A stretch of 41,490 nt of DNA from Mucispirillum schaedleri (GCA_949287985.1 CASEIN010000046.1:1-41490); one strand, 5' to 3'. Positions 1 through 8,496 are shown, numbered from the stretch's first letter. Numbers and translations are program-made. Notes: a model not told the origin generated them from the sequence alone.

Positions 1-23
1 TCGGTTTTAGTGTAATATCCATT

Positions 24-101
24 AGTGGTTGTTCTCTCCTTATTTATTTTTTTAGCTAAAAAATATTATTTTATTTTAAGAGAGTTAACAACCACTTTTT
101 T
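24..101 (+). terminator. Nested hairpin followed by a T run, probable terminator of an upstream gene
   Basis: An imperfect inverted repeat pairs 24-40 with 78-96 and is followed directly by six T (96-101). The loop holds a second palindrome of the form T-run/AGCT/A-run around 46-65. The placement before the thi promoter suggests the end of a transcript entering from the left edge, but the upstream gene is outside the window. The outer stem has a two-base bulge, so this is only a moderate call. Confidence 0.45.
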
Positions 102-218
102 ATTTACTACTTTTTTCGCAATCGTTTTTAGAATTTACCTGATTATTATAAAATCATATGATTTTAATATAATATTAAAAGTATTTTTGTATTATCAATT
201 ATTCTAAATATATACAAG

Positions 219-247
219 TTGACTTTTATAACTACTATATATATAAT
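219..247 (+). promoter_or_regulatory. Promoter of thiF-thiS, predicted leaderless
   Basis: TTGACT at 219-224 and TATAAT at 242-247 are separated by exactly 17 bases. The expected transcription start, six to eight bases after the -10 box, falls on the ATG of thiF at 254. No Shine-Dalgarno sequence precedes that ATG and there is no room for a TPP riboswitch downstream of the promoter. Confidence 0.7.
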
Positions 248-253
248 TCAGCC

Positions 254-1054
254 ATGAATATTACTGTTAATGGTAAAAATATAAATGTTGAAAATAACAC
301 TACTATATATGATTTGACTTTACTTTTAAATATAGAATCAGACTTATTTATAGTGAACTCTTTCCCTGTAGATAAATCATATATTTTAAATGAAAATGAT
401 AATGTTTCTTTAATAAAAAAAGGGCAGATGCCAGATAAAGAGCATTTAGAATATTTGCTTTTTAGCAGGCAGGGAGTAGAAGTTTATAATAAACTTAAGA
501 CTTCTAAAGTAGTAGTATGCGGTATAGGCGGGCTTGGAAGCCATGTGGCTATAAGCCTTGCTAGAAGTGGTGTTGGAACTATTAAAATAATTGATTATGA
601 TGTGGTAGAACCTTCTAATATTAACAGGCAAAGCTATTTTATTAACCAAATAGGCTTATATAAAACACAGGCTTTAAAAAACATTATTGAAAATATAAAC
701 CCATATATTAATATAATATGTAAAAATATAATGCTTAACAGCCATAATATAATCAATGAAGTATCAGGCTTTGATGTTATACTGGAATGTTTTGATAATG
801 CTGAAACAAAAGTTATGCTTATGGAAAAATGTATTAAAGAACTTCCATCATCATTTATAATTGGAGCCTCAGGTGTAGCAGGTTATTTTGATACTGATAT
901 TATAAAAATTAAAAAACTTGGCTCAAACTGCATTGTAGTTGGTGATTTTGAAAATGAAGCAGGTTTTTTTAAAGGGCTTATGGCTCCACGTGTTACAGCC
1001 TGTGCTGCTGTGCAGGCAAATGAAGCAGTAAAATACTTACTAAAGGATATATAA
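254..1054 (+). CDS. thiF: ThiF-type sulfur carrier adenylyltransferase with N-terminal ThiS-like domain
   Basis: E1-like enzyme that adenylates the C-terminal glycine of ThiS with ATP, a step in sulfur transfer to the thiazole of thiamine. The 266-residue protein has a ubiquitin-fold ThiS-like domain at about residues 1-60, which lacks a Gly-Gly end, and then a ThiF Rossmann domain. The nucleotide loop GIGGLG is at 90-95, Asp114 and Asp116 lie in the DYDVVEPSNINRQ block, and the DNAETK motif is at 181-186. The paired CxxC zinc motifs of classical ThiF/MoeB proteins are not seen, which fits the shorter ThiF subfamily found in anaerobes. Its stop codon overlaps the ATG of thiS by one base, so the two are translationally coupled. 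The start is set by the promoter spacing because there is no ribosome binding site. No thiG or thiH is adjacent. Confidence 0.88.
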   Translation: MNITVNGKNINVENNTTIYDLTLLLNIESDLFIVNSFPVDKSYILNENDNVSLIKKGQMPDKEHLEYLLFSRQGVEVYNKLKTSKVVVCGIGGLGSHVAISLARSGVGTIKIIDYDVVEPSNINRQSYFINQIGLYKTQALKNIIENINPYINIICKNIMLNSHNIINEVSGFDVILECFDNAETKVMLMEKCIKELPSSFIIGASGVAGYFDTDIIKIKKLGSNCIVVGDFENEAGFFKGLMAPRVTACAAVQANEAVKYLLKDI

Positions 1055-1254
1055 TGAATATTACATTAAATGGACAAAAACATAATATAGAAAGTAATAT
1101 AACATTAAAAGAAATGCTTATTAACTTGAATATTGAGCAAAAAAATATTATAGCTGAAGTTAATGGAGAAGTTGTTACTAAAGATGACTTTTCAAATAAA
1201 ATAATCAATGAAAATGATATTATTGAACTTGTCCGTTTTGTTGGTGGTGGTTAA
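1054..1254 (+). CDS. thiS: Sulfur carrier protein ThiS
   Basis: Small ubiquitin-fold carrier (66 residues) whose C-terminal glycine becomes a thiocarboxylate that donates sulfur for thiazole synthesis. The sequence ends in VRFVGGG, the free Gly-Gly tail expected of a functional carrier, unlike the ThiS-like domain fused to the preceding ThiF. The start codon overlaps the thiF stop. Two bases separate the gene from the next one; the glycine codons at its end (GGTGGTGG, 1243-1250) are the only Shine-Dalgarno-like sequence in front of the downstream ATG. Confidence 0.9.
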   Translation: MNITLNGQKHNIESNITLKEMLINLNIEQKNIIAEVNGEVVTKDDFSNKIINENDIIELVRFVGGG

Positions 1255-1255
1255 T

Positions 1256-2845
1256 ATGAAAAATATAATATCAGCTTTATTTCTAGTAATCTTATTAATA
1301 CCTAATATAATCTATGCTGAAGATACTTTTGATGGGTTTGCAGCAAGAGTTGAAAGCTGGGCAGATGGTTTAAAAGGCTATGTTGTTACTGATAATGGTG
1401 CCACCATTGATTTAGGCAAAAATGCTAATGTTGTAAGTGGTATGGAATTTACTACTTCCCGTAATGGAGAAAAACTTATTCACCCTGTTACTGGCAAATC
1501 TCTTGGTGTAAAAAAAATTACTACTGGTGTTATATCCATATTAAATGTGGAAGATAAATACTCCACCACAAAAATAATTAGTAATAATGGTATAAAAAAA
1601 GGTGATGCTGTAAACCATGTATTTCCACTGCCTGTAAATTTTACTACAAATCTTTTGCAGGATAATGAAATAGCGCAAATTAAATATGCCCTTTTTAAAA
1701 GTAAATCAATTATTGAAGATAGTTCATCAAACTATACTGTTACTTGTGCCCGAGAAAACAGTGGTGCAAATAAAGCTAAATGCTCACTTAATTTTAATGG
1801 TAAAGTAATTTTCTCTGATGAAATACCTGTAAAAGGTATGAAAATCATCTCTACTTCTGATAACAGCAAAAATAAACCAATTAAAGTGAATAATCAAGTA
1901 TATAGTTTAGCAGTTGGTTTTTTTTTAGGTAAGGATAAACCATTTCTTACTGCTGTTACAGATAGAGCCTCCATTACATTTTATGAAACAGGTAATGATA
2001 AACTAATAGAAAAATATTCACTTTCATCATTTCCCGGAGAAATTGTTAATATTGAAGCAGTTGATATTAATAATAACGGTAAAGATGAGCTTATTGTATC
2101 TATTTTAGATAAAAAGTTTAATGCAGTATCTCAAATATATGAGCACGATGGAAAAGCATTTGTTCGTTTAAAAGAAAAAGTCCCATACTTATTTCGTTCA
2201 TACTTTACTGAAGGGAAAAAACATCTTGTTTGCCAAACATACTCTGAAGGAACTATGATAGGAATGATTTATAATGTTACATATGATGAAAAAAAAGGCT
2301 ATGAATATGACAGTCCACAAAGTATGAGTTTTGGTGCTTCTATTTATGGTTATGGCGTATATAATGATAATATTTTATATTATAACAGACACGGGCTTTT
2401 AAATAAAAATATTAATGAAGAAAGCACTACATATGATAATATAGAGTTTGGAAATACAGTAAATTATATTATTTATTCTGAAAAACTAGATACTGGTGTT
2501 AATGTTGGTAATACTGGTGAAAGTGCTGGCTTTTTTGTATATGATGAAAAAAATATTGTAGTGCCTGTTTATCAGCGTATAATCCAGTTTAAAGATGGTT
2601 CATTAATAATATCTTCTAATAAACTGGCAAAAAACAATGTTATGGGGCAGTATAATGGCACTTCAATTGGTTCATATTTTTTAACTACAAAAATAGTGCA
2701 GTCATGGAATACTCAGCTTAATGCTGCAGCAGTATCTGATTTTGATATACTTTCTGATGGCTCTACTGTTGTATACGCATTTTCAAAAAACAAAAACGGA
2801 CTTGATGATATCTTTATAGATTTTATTGAGGCAGCTGCTTTTTAA
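1256..2845 (+). CDS. Secreted FlgT-like/VCBS-repeat protein
   Basis: Protein of 529 residues with a Sec signal peptide (about residues 1-21, ending IYA). Residues about 30-105 resemble the C-terminal domain of the flagellar assembly protein FlgT: an IDLG...V..GM strand pair, HPVTGKSLG, then a region ending KKGDAV. The rest looks like a beta-propeller with FG-GAP/VCBS-type repeats; the clearest is VDINNNGKDELIV near residue 268, and a weaker one is near the C-terminus (SDFDILSDGS). A longer reading frame begins at 1208 inside thiS, but the signal peptide and spacing favour the ATG at 1256. The last 23 bases overlap the convergent torD-like gene. Function unknown; a periplasmic envelope or flagellum-associated role is inference. 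Confidence 0.7.
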   Translation: MKNIISALFLVILLIPNIIYAEDTFDGFAARVESWADGLKGYVVTDNGATIDLGKNANVVSGMEFTTSRNGEKLIHPVTGKSLGVKKITTGVISILNVEDKYSTTKIISNNGIKKGDAVNHVFPLPVNFTTNLLQDNEIAQIKYALFKSKSIIEDSSSNYTVTCARENSGANKAKCSLNFNGKVIFSDEIPVKGMKIISTSDNSKNKPIKVNNQVYSLAVGFFLGKDKPFLTAVTDRASITFYETGNDKLIEKYSLSSFPGEIVNIEAVDINNNGKDELIVSILDKKFNAVSQIYEHDGKAFVRLKEKVPYLFRSYFTEGKKHLVCQTYSEGTMIGMIYNVTYDEKKGYEYDSPQSMSFGASIYGYGVYNDNILYYNRHGLLNKNINEESTTYDNIEFGNTVNYIIYSEKLDTGVNVGNTGESAGFFVYDEKNIVVPVYQRIIQFKDGSLIISSNKLAKNNVMGQYNGTSIGSYFLTTKIVQSWNTQLNAAAVSDFDILSDGSTVVYAFSKNKNGLDDIFIDFIEAAAF

Positions 2846-3497
2846 GAAATATATGGTCATATTCTAAAAAGCCATGAACGATACTGCATACAGGATAGTA
2901 AAATAACGCCCCTTCTGGAATATTGTGCATTGCATACATTAAATGTTCCACCCAGTTAAGCATATAGTTTTCAAGGAAATTTGTTTGAGTTTCTATTAAA
3001 TGAGATACCATTTCATGATTTTCTTTCTGAAGATTATATGCTGTTAAACCTGATAAATAACCTAAAAATGAAAGCTCGTAAGATATATGGTCTGATAAAT
3101 CAATATTCTCCTGCCCTGTATCAAAACCATACTGCTTTTGCAGATTATATAATGTTTCTTTAATATTTTCACCATATGGGGCTATATACATGGACTGGTA
3201 AAGAGATAAACCTTCTGATTTACAAAAAAGCTTAGAATAGTCATTTAACATACCATTATCAAATAACTTAAGGCTTTCCCCTTGTAGATTAATACGTTTT
3301 TGAAGGAAATTAGACAGTTCCACATAACCTTCTTCAAGCGCTTTATTATGCTTTGACAATATTTCAAATGCAGGTAATATATTTAGAGTGTATGTATATA
3401 AATCATCATCTGGAACATCTAAAAATACTCTAGCTAAAAAATAATATAACTGCTTTCTGCCAATATGAACCTGCATTAATGAAATATTATTATTCAT
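2823..3497 (-). CDS. TorD/DmsD family molybdoenzyme chaperone
   Basis: All-helical cytoplasmic chaperone family that binds Tat leader peptides and helps load molybdenum cofactor into oxidoreductases. The 224-residue protein has the characteristic DHISYELSFLGYL block near residues 136-148 (family motif of the form DHIxxEL) and a hydrophobic helical C-terminal half. A strong GGAG stands a few bases before the ATG. No molybdoenzyme structural gene is in the window, so its client must be encoded elsewhere. It converges on, and overlaps by 23 bases, the preceding secreted protein gene, leaving no room for a terminator between them. Confidence 0.8.
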   Translation of the reverse strand: MNNNISLMQVHIGRKQLYYFLARVFLDVPDDDLYTYTLNILPAFEILSKHNKALEEGYVELSNFLQKRINLQGESLKLFDNGMLNDYSKLFCKSEGLSLYQSMYIAPYGENIKETLYNLQKQYGFDTGQENIDLSDHISYELSFLGYLSGLTAYNLQKENHEMVSHLIETQTNFLENYMLNWVEHLMYAMHNIPEGALFYYPVCSIVHGFLEYDHIFLKKQLPQ

Positions 3498-3658
3498 AAA
3501 TTACTCCATAAAAATAGTATAATACATATTTTGCGATTTTTAAAGTATTTTATTGGCTAATTTTTAGCAGCACTGCACTATTTTACTTGAAATACCCTTT
3601 AGTATAAATAAATTATAAATTTTAACTTAATCATTTGTAGTTTTATAAAGCAGGTAAA

Positions 3659-4030
3659 CTATTTAACTAAAATAAACCTTTTATCACCTATGGTTAATGT
3701 GCTATTATCATAAGCAATGCTTAAATTATCCTGCAAAAATTTTAAGTAAGCAGTTTCATTATCCATATCTTCAGGCAGTCCCATCATCATAGTAGTGCCC
3801 ATTTGAGTAAAAGATATTTTATTATCCTTAATAGTATAACCACCCATATATCTATTTACACCAGCAGAACCAAATACACTGCCATTATCAAAACCAATAG
3901 TTATCTTATGGTTATCTTCAAGTTTAAATTCATGATTATTAATTGATTTGGAAATATTACTATCTTCTGACATTTTGTTACAGCCCGATATTATGATTAT
4001 TGGTAATATTATATAAATAAAATACTTCAT
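3659..4030 (-). CDS. META-domain (HslJ-like) lipoprotein
   Basis: A 123-residue envelope protein with an N-terminal lipoprotein signal ending ISGC (lipidated Cys17). It is followed by a single META domain: the block FGSAGVNRYMGGYTI, then ISFTQMGTTMMMGLP and an acidic helix with ETAYLKFLQ, which matches the order in HslJ and other DUF306 proteins. HslJ in E. coli is heat-inducible and linked to novobiocin resistance; the role here is unknown. It lies 56 bases downstream of the uspA-like gene on the same strand, with a hairpin in the gap, and may be partly read from that operon. Confidence 0.75.
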   Translation of the reverse strand: MKYFIYIILPIIIISGCNKMSEDSNISKSINNHEFKLEDNHKITIGFDNGSVFGSAGVNRYMGGYTIKDNKISFTQMGTTMMMGLPEDMDNETAYLKFLQDNLSIAYDNSTLTIGDKRFILVK

Positions 4031-4044
4031 TAAAATTTCACCAT

Positions 4045-4073
4045 ATACCTGCCCTTAAAATAAGAGCAGGTAT
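4045..4073 (-). other. Hairpin between uspA and the META lipoprotein gene
   Basis: A perfect 8-bp stem (4045-4052 with 4066-4073) extends by four further pairs after a mismatch. No T run follows on the minus strand, and the lipoprotein start codon is only about 15 bases beyond the stem. It may be a processing or stability element, or a weak terminator of the uspA operon. Confidence 0.4.
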
Positions 4074-4086
4074 GTTATATATTATT

Positions 4087-4554
4087 TTATGATTCCTGAT
4101 TGTTTTTTGGGCGAACTGTTAATACTGGACATGGTGCTTTACGAACAACTAATTCAGCAGTAGAACCAAATAAAACATGCTCTAAACCTGTTCTGCCATG
4201 TGTTCCAATAATAATCATATCGAAATTACCAGCTTCAGCTTCTTTTATAATTTCGCTGTAAGGGTTACCCCTTAAGATTTTTGTAGTAAACTCAACTCCC
4301 TGTAATTCTGGAGCATTTTTAACAAATTCATCAAACTGTTTTCTTGCACCATCTTCAAAATCAGGGGATAAATTTTGCATTGGCATACCCATCTGTGGAA
4401 TATAAAATGCAACAATATTACCCTCATCAAAAAGTATATGCACTATCTCAAGCTCAGCACCAAGTAATTTTTTCATCTCAACAGCATAAGCTAAAGCATA
4501 GTGAGAAGCTTCTGAAAAATCAGTAGGAAAAAGTATTTTTTTTACAGGACCCAT
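4087..4554 (-). CDS. Universal stress protein, UspA family, ATP-binding type
   Basis: Cytoplasmic Usp fold of 155 residues. The C-terminal half carries the ATP-binding loop of the form G-x2-G-x9-G-S/T, seen as GTHGRTG...FGSTAE, and ends in the family signature APCPVLTVRP. The N-terminus has the usual KKILFPTDFSEAS strand-loop with Asp12. A strong GGAGG precedes the ATG. It is the last of the tightly spaced genes of the mog-holB-ricT-metG-tatD-receiver operon, 10 bases after the receiver gene, suggesting a stress-adaptation module attached to a translation and replication operon. Confidence 0.88.
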   Translation of the reverse strand: MGPVKKILFPTDFSEASHYALAYAVEMKKLLGAELEIVHILFDEGNIVAFYIPQMGMPMQNLSPDFEDGARKQFDEFVKNAPELQGVEFTTKILRGNPYSEIIKEAEAGNFDMIIIGTHGRTGLEHVLFGSTAELVVRKAPCPVLTVRPKNNQES

Positions 4555-4564
4555 AAATTCCTCC

Positions 4565-4936
4565 TTATTTATTTACTTTTTCTGACTCTATAAGCAGTTC
4601 TTTTATTTCACCTGTTTTATAATCTTTAGGCAAAATTTCTAAAAAACCAAACTCATATGTCAAAAGGATATCATCAGCAGTAATATTTGATGATAAAAGC
4701 ACAACTGGCATAGATGTATGAATAAATCCTACATTATTCAACATATCCACCATATAAATTTCTTTCATACTTAAATCAGCTATTACTGCATAATAATCGT
4801 TACTGTTTAAAACTTCAATAGATAATAATGGGTTTGTAAGACGCTGCAAAGAATAATTATTTGCATCAAACTCAAAATGAAGTCTTGAAAACACATCATC
4901 ATCATTTGTAATAACAAGAATCTTCTTTACTTCCAT
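4565..4936 (-). CDS. Stand-alone CheY-like receiver domain protein
   Basis: A 123-residue protein consisting of one receiver domain. The acidic pair is at Asp12-Asp13, the probable phospho-acceptor is Asp54 in VIADLSM, a switch Ser is at 81-82 and the conserved Lys is at 103 in LPKDY. There is no DNA-binding or enzymatic output domain, so it should act by protein contact or phosphotransfer. Its start overlaps the end of tatD by 10 bases. No histidine kinase is in the window. A degenerate receiver with divergent signalling is possible. Confidence 0.7.
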   Translation of the reverse strand: MEVKKILVITNDDDVFSRLHFEFDANNYSLQRLTNPLLSIEVLNSNDYYAVIADLSMKEIYMVDMLNNVGFIHTSMPVVLLSSNITADDILLTYEFGFLEILPKDYKTGEIKELLIESEKVNK

Positions 4937-5730
4937 GTATCTGATACCCCCATTATATTTTTAAAATTTTCTTCCAATATTTTTGAAAGTTCAGCCATAT
5001 CCATATTAATATATTCTGATACAAACTTACCAGTATATGAAACATAAGCAGGCATATTTTTTTTGCCACGCTTTGGAACTGGTGCTAAATATGGGCTGTC
5101 TGTTTCTATTAAAAGCCTATCCTGTGGCGTCCTTTCTAGTGCATAACGCAAATTATCTGCAGATTTAAATGTAACATTACCTGCATAACTTATATAAAAT
5201 GAACGGCCTTTAATCCATTCCAATACTTCCATACTGCCATCAAAACAATGAAATATACCCTTTAAATTACTATACTTTTTTTCTGCCCTTTCAAGAACTT
5301 CTATTGTTTGACTAGCTGCACTTCTGCTGTGTATAACAATAGGTTTATTATGTTTACAGGCAATATCTATCATATCTTCAAAAACTTCTATCTGTTTTTC
5401 TTTTTCAGGGTTATCTTCATAAAAAAAATCAAGCCCTGTTTCTCCTACTGCAATAACTTTTTCATTTTCTGCCAGTTTATAAAACTTATCATAATCTGCT
5501 GATTTATTATACTTATCAGCATATTCTGGGTGTAAGCCAACTGCAGTATAAAGCCCTTTATAATTTTTTGATGTTTCTACTGCTAAAATACTATTTTCAT
5601 AATCAGTGCCTATTGTAAGGCAGCGATATACACCACTTTCTTTTGCTTCATTTATAAATTCTTCTACAGTTCTGCCAAACTCATCATCATGAATATGTGC
5701 ATGAGTATCTGTCCAAAAAATATTATCCAT
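4927..5730 (-). CDS. tatD: TatD family metal-dependent hydrolase (DNase)
   Basis: TIM-barrel hydrolase of 267 residues of the TatD/YcfH family, linked to 3'-5' DNA exonuclease activity and DNA quality control. Metal and catalytic motifs appear in the usual order: DTHAHI near residue 8, GETGLDF near 97, VIHSR near 132, FHCFDG near 161 and ETDSPYL near 210. Only two bases separate it from metG. The metG-tatD pairing is a common arrangement (for example in Bacillus), which supports the call. Confidence 0.92.
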   Translation of the reverse strand: MDNIFWTDTHAHIHDDEFGRTVEEFINEAKESGVYRCLTIGTDYENSILAVETSKNYKGLYTAVGLHPEYADKYNKSADYDKFYKLAENEKVIAVGETGLDFFYEDNPEKEKQIEVFEDMIDIACKHNKPIVIHSRSAASQTIEVLERAEKKYSNLKGIFHCFDGSMEVLEWIKGRSFYISYAGNVTFKSADNLRYALERTPQDRLLIETDSPYLAPVPKRGKKNMPAYVSYTGKFVSEYINMDMAELSKILEENFKNIMGVSDTWK

Positions 5731-5732
5731 AC

Positions 5733-7652
5733 TTATTTTATTCTTGTTCCTGCAGGTATACTTTCAGGAAGCTCCATAACAAAATGACGCTCCCCGTTAA
5801 AAGCTGCTAAAATCATTCCACAAGATTCTATACCCATAAGCTTTGCAGGCTTTAAGTTTGTAACAACAGCTATTGTTTTACCAAGTAAATCTTCCGGCTT
5901 ATAGCTTTTTGCAATACCTGAAACTATTGTTCTTCCACCATCACCTACATCTATTTTAAATTTTAAAAGTTTTTCACTTTTTTTCACGTTTTCTACTTCT
6001 AATACTTTACCAGCTTTTAATTCCACCTGCTCAAAAACACTAAAATCTATTAAGTTTTCCTGCACAGGATTATTTTCAGGTTTCTTTTGTGATGAATATA
6101 CTTTTTCAAGCATTTCCTTTTCATCAATACGTGGAAAAATATTTTTTATTTCTCCAAGCATACTGCCTGATTTTAAAAGCTTCATTTTATATATATCCTT
6201 TTCTTCTAATACATTAATATTATCATCAGAGCCTATCTGCTTTCTTATCTCCATTGCAGTTTCAGGCATAAATGGGTATATTAAATGGCTTACTGCCCTT
6301 AAACCGTCAAGAACAGTATATAAAACAGAACCAAGCCTGCCTTTATTTGCCTCATCTTTTGCTAAAGCCCATGGTTTTGCATCATCAATATACCTGTTCA
6401 TAGCACTTATACTTTCCCATATACTTAAAAGTGCTTTATTAAATGATAAGTTTGTAATATGCTCATCTGCTTCTTTACTTGATTTTTCTATGGCTTTATA
6501 TATATTTTCATCAAGTGCATCACTAACACTGTATTCTGGCACTATACCATTAAAATATTTTTTCACCATAGAACATGTTCTTGATACTAAATTGCCTAAA
6601 TCGTTAGCTAAATCACCATTTATTCGATGTATTAATGCTTTAAAAGAAAAGTCACCATCAAGCCCAAAAGGCACTTCTCTCATTAAAAAATACCTAAAAC
6701 TATCCCTTGAAAAAGTATCCACAAGCCAAACAGGGTCAATAGCATTGCCCATAGATTTTGACATTTTTTGCCCGTCAACAGTCCACCAGCCGTGAGCAAA
6801 AACAGATTTTGGTAACTCTATACCTGCACTCATTAACATAGCAGGCCAGTATACTGTATGAAACCTTAAAATATCTTTACCTACTATATGATAATTTGCA
6901 GGCCAGTATTTTTTCCTTTCACTTTCATTATCAAAATAACCTAAAGCTGATAAATAGTTAGTAAGTGCATCTACCCATACATATATAACATGTTTTTCAT
7001 TTTCTTCCATAGGAATACCCCATGAAAAATTAATACGGCTAATAGATAAATCTTTTAAACCTTCTTTTATAAATGATACTATTTCATTACGCCTTGATTC
7101 TGGTCTTATAAAATCTGGGTTTTTATTAATATGCTCCAATATGGCTTCACCATACTTACTCATTTTAAAAAAGTATGATGATTCTTTTAATTTAGAAGTT
7201 TCTCTGCCACAGTCTGGACATAAGTTGCCTTCTAAAAGCTGAGTTTCTGTCCAGTATGCTTCACAAGGGGTGCAATACCAGCCCTCATATTCTCCAAGGT
7301 AAATATCACCACTTGCCTGCATTTTTCTAATAATTTCCCAGACTGCTTTTTTATGCCTGCTTTGAGTAGTCCTAATAAAATCATCGTTTGATATATTTAA
7401 TATTTTCCAAAGTTCTCTAAACCTTGCATTATTTCTATCTGCTAATTCAATAGGCTTTATACCCTGCTTTTGAGCAGACTGTTCCATTTTCTGTCCATGC
7501 TCATCTGTGCCTGTAAGAAAAAATACATCATAGCCACACATTCTTTTATACCTGCATACTACATCTGATGCTACAGTTGTATATGCATGGCCAATGTGGG
7601 GCTTATCATTAACATAATATATAGGTGTTGTTACATAAAAAGTTTTTTGCAT
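5733..7652 (-). CDS. metG: Methionyl-tRNA synthetase
   Basis: Class I aminoacyl-tRNA synthetase (639 residues) that charges tRNA-Met. The HIGH motif is HIGH at 19-22, the KMSKS motif is at 296-300, and a single zinc knuckle is formed by Cys127, Cys130, Cys145 and Cys148. An anticodon-binding helical domain follows. About residues 538-639 form a C-terminal EMAP/Trbp111-type tRNA-binding OB fold (block KAGKVLEVENVKKSEKLL, then GIESCGMILAA) that supports dimerisation. A GAGG precedes the ATG. It sits in an operon with ricT upstream and tatD downstream. Confidence 0.97.
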   Translation of the reverse strand: MQKTFYVTTPIYYVNDKPHIGHAYTTVASDVVCRYKRMCGYDVFFLTGTDEHGQKMEQSAQKQGIKPIELADRNNARFRELWKILNISNDDFIRTTQSRHKKAVWEIIRKMQASGDIYLGEYEGWYCTPCEAYWTETQLLEGNLCPDCGRETSKLKESSYFFKMSKYGEAILEHINKNPDFIRPESRRNEIVSFIKEGLKDLSISRINFSWGIPMEENEKHVIYVWVDALTNYLSALGYFDNESERKKYWPANYHIVGKDILRFHTVYWPAMLMSAGIELPKSVFAHGWWTVDGQKMSKSMGNAIDPVWLVDTFSRDSFRYFLMREVPFGLDGDFSFKALIHRINGDLANDLGNLVSRTCSMVKKYFNGIVPEYSVSDALDENIYKAIEKSSKEADEHITNLSFNKALLSIWESISAMNRYIDDAKPWALAKDEANKGRLGSVLYTVLDGLRAVSHLIYPFMPETAMEIRKQIGSDDNINVLEEKDIYKMKLLKSGSMLGEIKNIFPRIDEKEMLEKVYSSQKKPENNPVQENLIDFSVFEQVELKAGKVLEVENVKKSEKLLKFKIDVGDGGRTIVSGIAKSYKPEDLLGKTIAVVTNLKPAKLMGIESCGMILAAFNGERHFVMELPESIPAGTRIK

Positions 7653-7677
7653 ATTTATATTAACCTCAAAGTATCAC

Positions 7678-8496
7678 TTACTGTGTCTTGTGATGCTTAT
7701 TATTTTTATGGCTGTTATGATTATTATTATATTTAGTTGTATCTGAAGAAACATTAATAATATTTTCTTCCTGCTGTAAAAGACCATCAAGGGTATCATT
7801 TAATTCAATATATTCAATATCACCATCTTCACAGCCTTCACAACCTTCACAGCCATACTGCTCTTTTTCAAACATAAGGCAGCACATAAGCCTGCCACAT
7901 ACACCAGATATTTTATTAGGGTTCATAATCAAATTCTGGTTCTTTGCCATTTTAATAGAAATATTATCAAATCGGCGTAAAAAATTAGTGCAGCAAAGCT
8001 CTCTACCACAAAGCCCAAAGCCACCTATCATTTTTGTAGCATCACGCACACCAATTTGCCTCATTTCTATTCTTGTTCTAAAAACTCTTGCTAAATCACG
8101 AACAAGCTGGCGAAAATCTACCCTGCCTTCTGATGTGAAATAAAATGTTATCTTACTTCTATCAAGGCAGTATTCTGCCGATAATAGTTTCATATCAAGC
8201 CCTGCATCTGTTGATAATTTTTTACATACCTCAAATGCTTTTGGCTCATCTTTTAAATTTTGCTCTTTAGCACGTAAATCTTCTTCTGTGGCAATACGCA
8301 GTATATTTTTCATAACCTGCTCTTCCGGAACCGATATGTTACGTGGTGCAATACATACACGTGCCATATCCTCTCCCTTGTCAGATTCTACTACTACATT
8401 ATCACCAACTTTTATATCAAAACCATCACACAAAAAGTCATAAACTTTTCCTGCACGTTTAAACAAAACTCCACAAGCGTTATACTCTTTCACCAA
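7678..8496 (-). CDS. ricT: PSP1-domain protein, RicT/YaaT-like
   Basis: Homologue of Bacillus YaaT (RicT), a member of an Fe-S complex that affects RNase Y and phosphorelay function; the role in diderms is less clear. The 272-residue protein has the PSP1 core and the cysteine-rich pattern of the family: CGRELCC near residues 174-180, CGRLMCC near 200-206, then a CEGCEGCE run near 217-224, candidate iron-sulfur ligands. The C-terminal 20 residues are Asn/His/Lys-rich and probably disordered. It overlaps holB by 17 bases. The order holB-ricT-metG-tatD is shared with Firmicutes. Confidence 0.88.
   Translation of the reverse strand: MVKEYNACGVLFKRAGKVYDFLCDGFDIKVGDNVVVESDKGEDMARVCIAPRNISVPEEQVMKNILRIATEEDLRAKEQNLKDEPKAFEVCKKLSTDAGLDMKLLSAEYCLDRSKITFYFTSEGRVDFRQLVRDLARVFRTRIEMRQIGVRDATKMIGGFGLCGRELCCTNFLRRFDNISIKMAKNQNLIMNPNKISGVCGRLMCCLMFEKEQYGCEGCEGCEDGDIEYIELNDTLDGLLQQEENIINVSSDTTKYNNNHNSHKNNKHHKTQ

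Noticed and set aside
25-207. A 60-codon open frame near the left edge
   Set aside because: It runs through the terminator-like hairpin, is Phe/Ile/Leu-rich as any AT-rich frame would be, has no ribosome site, and ends before the thi promoter.
97-253. TPP riboswitch before thiF
   Set aside because: The conserved TPP sequence elements are not present, and the promoter at 219-247 leaves no leader.
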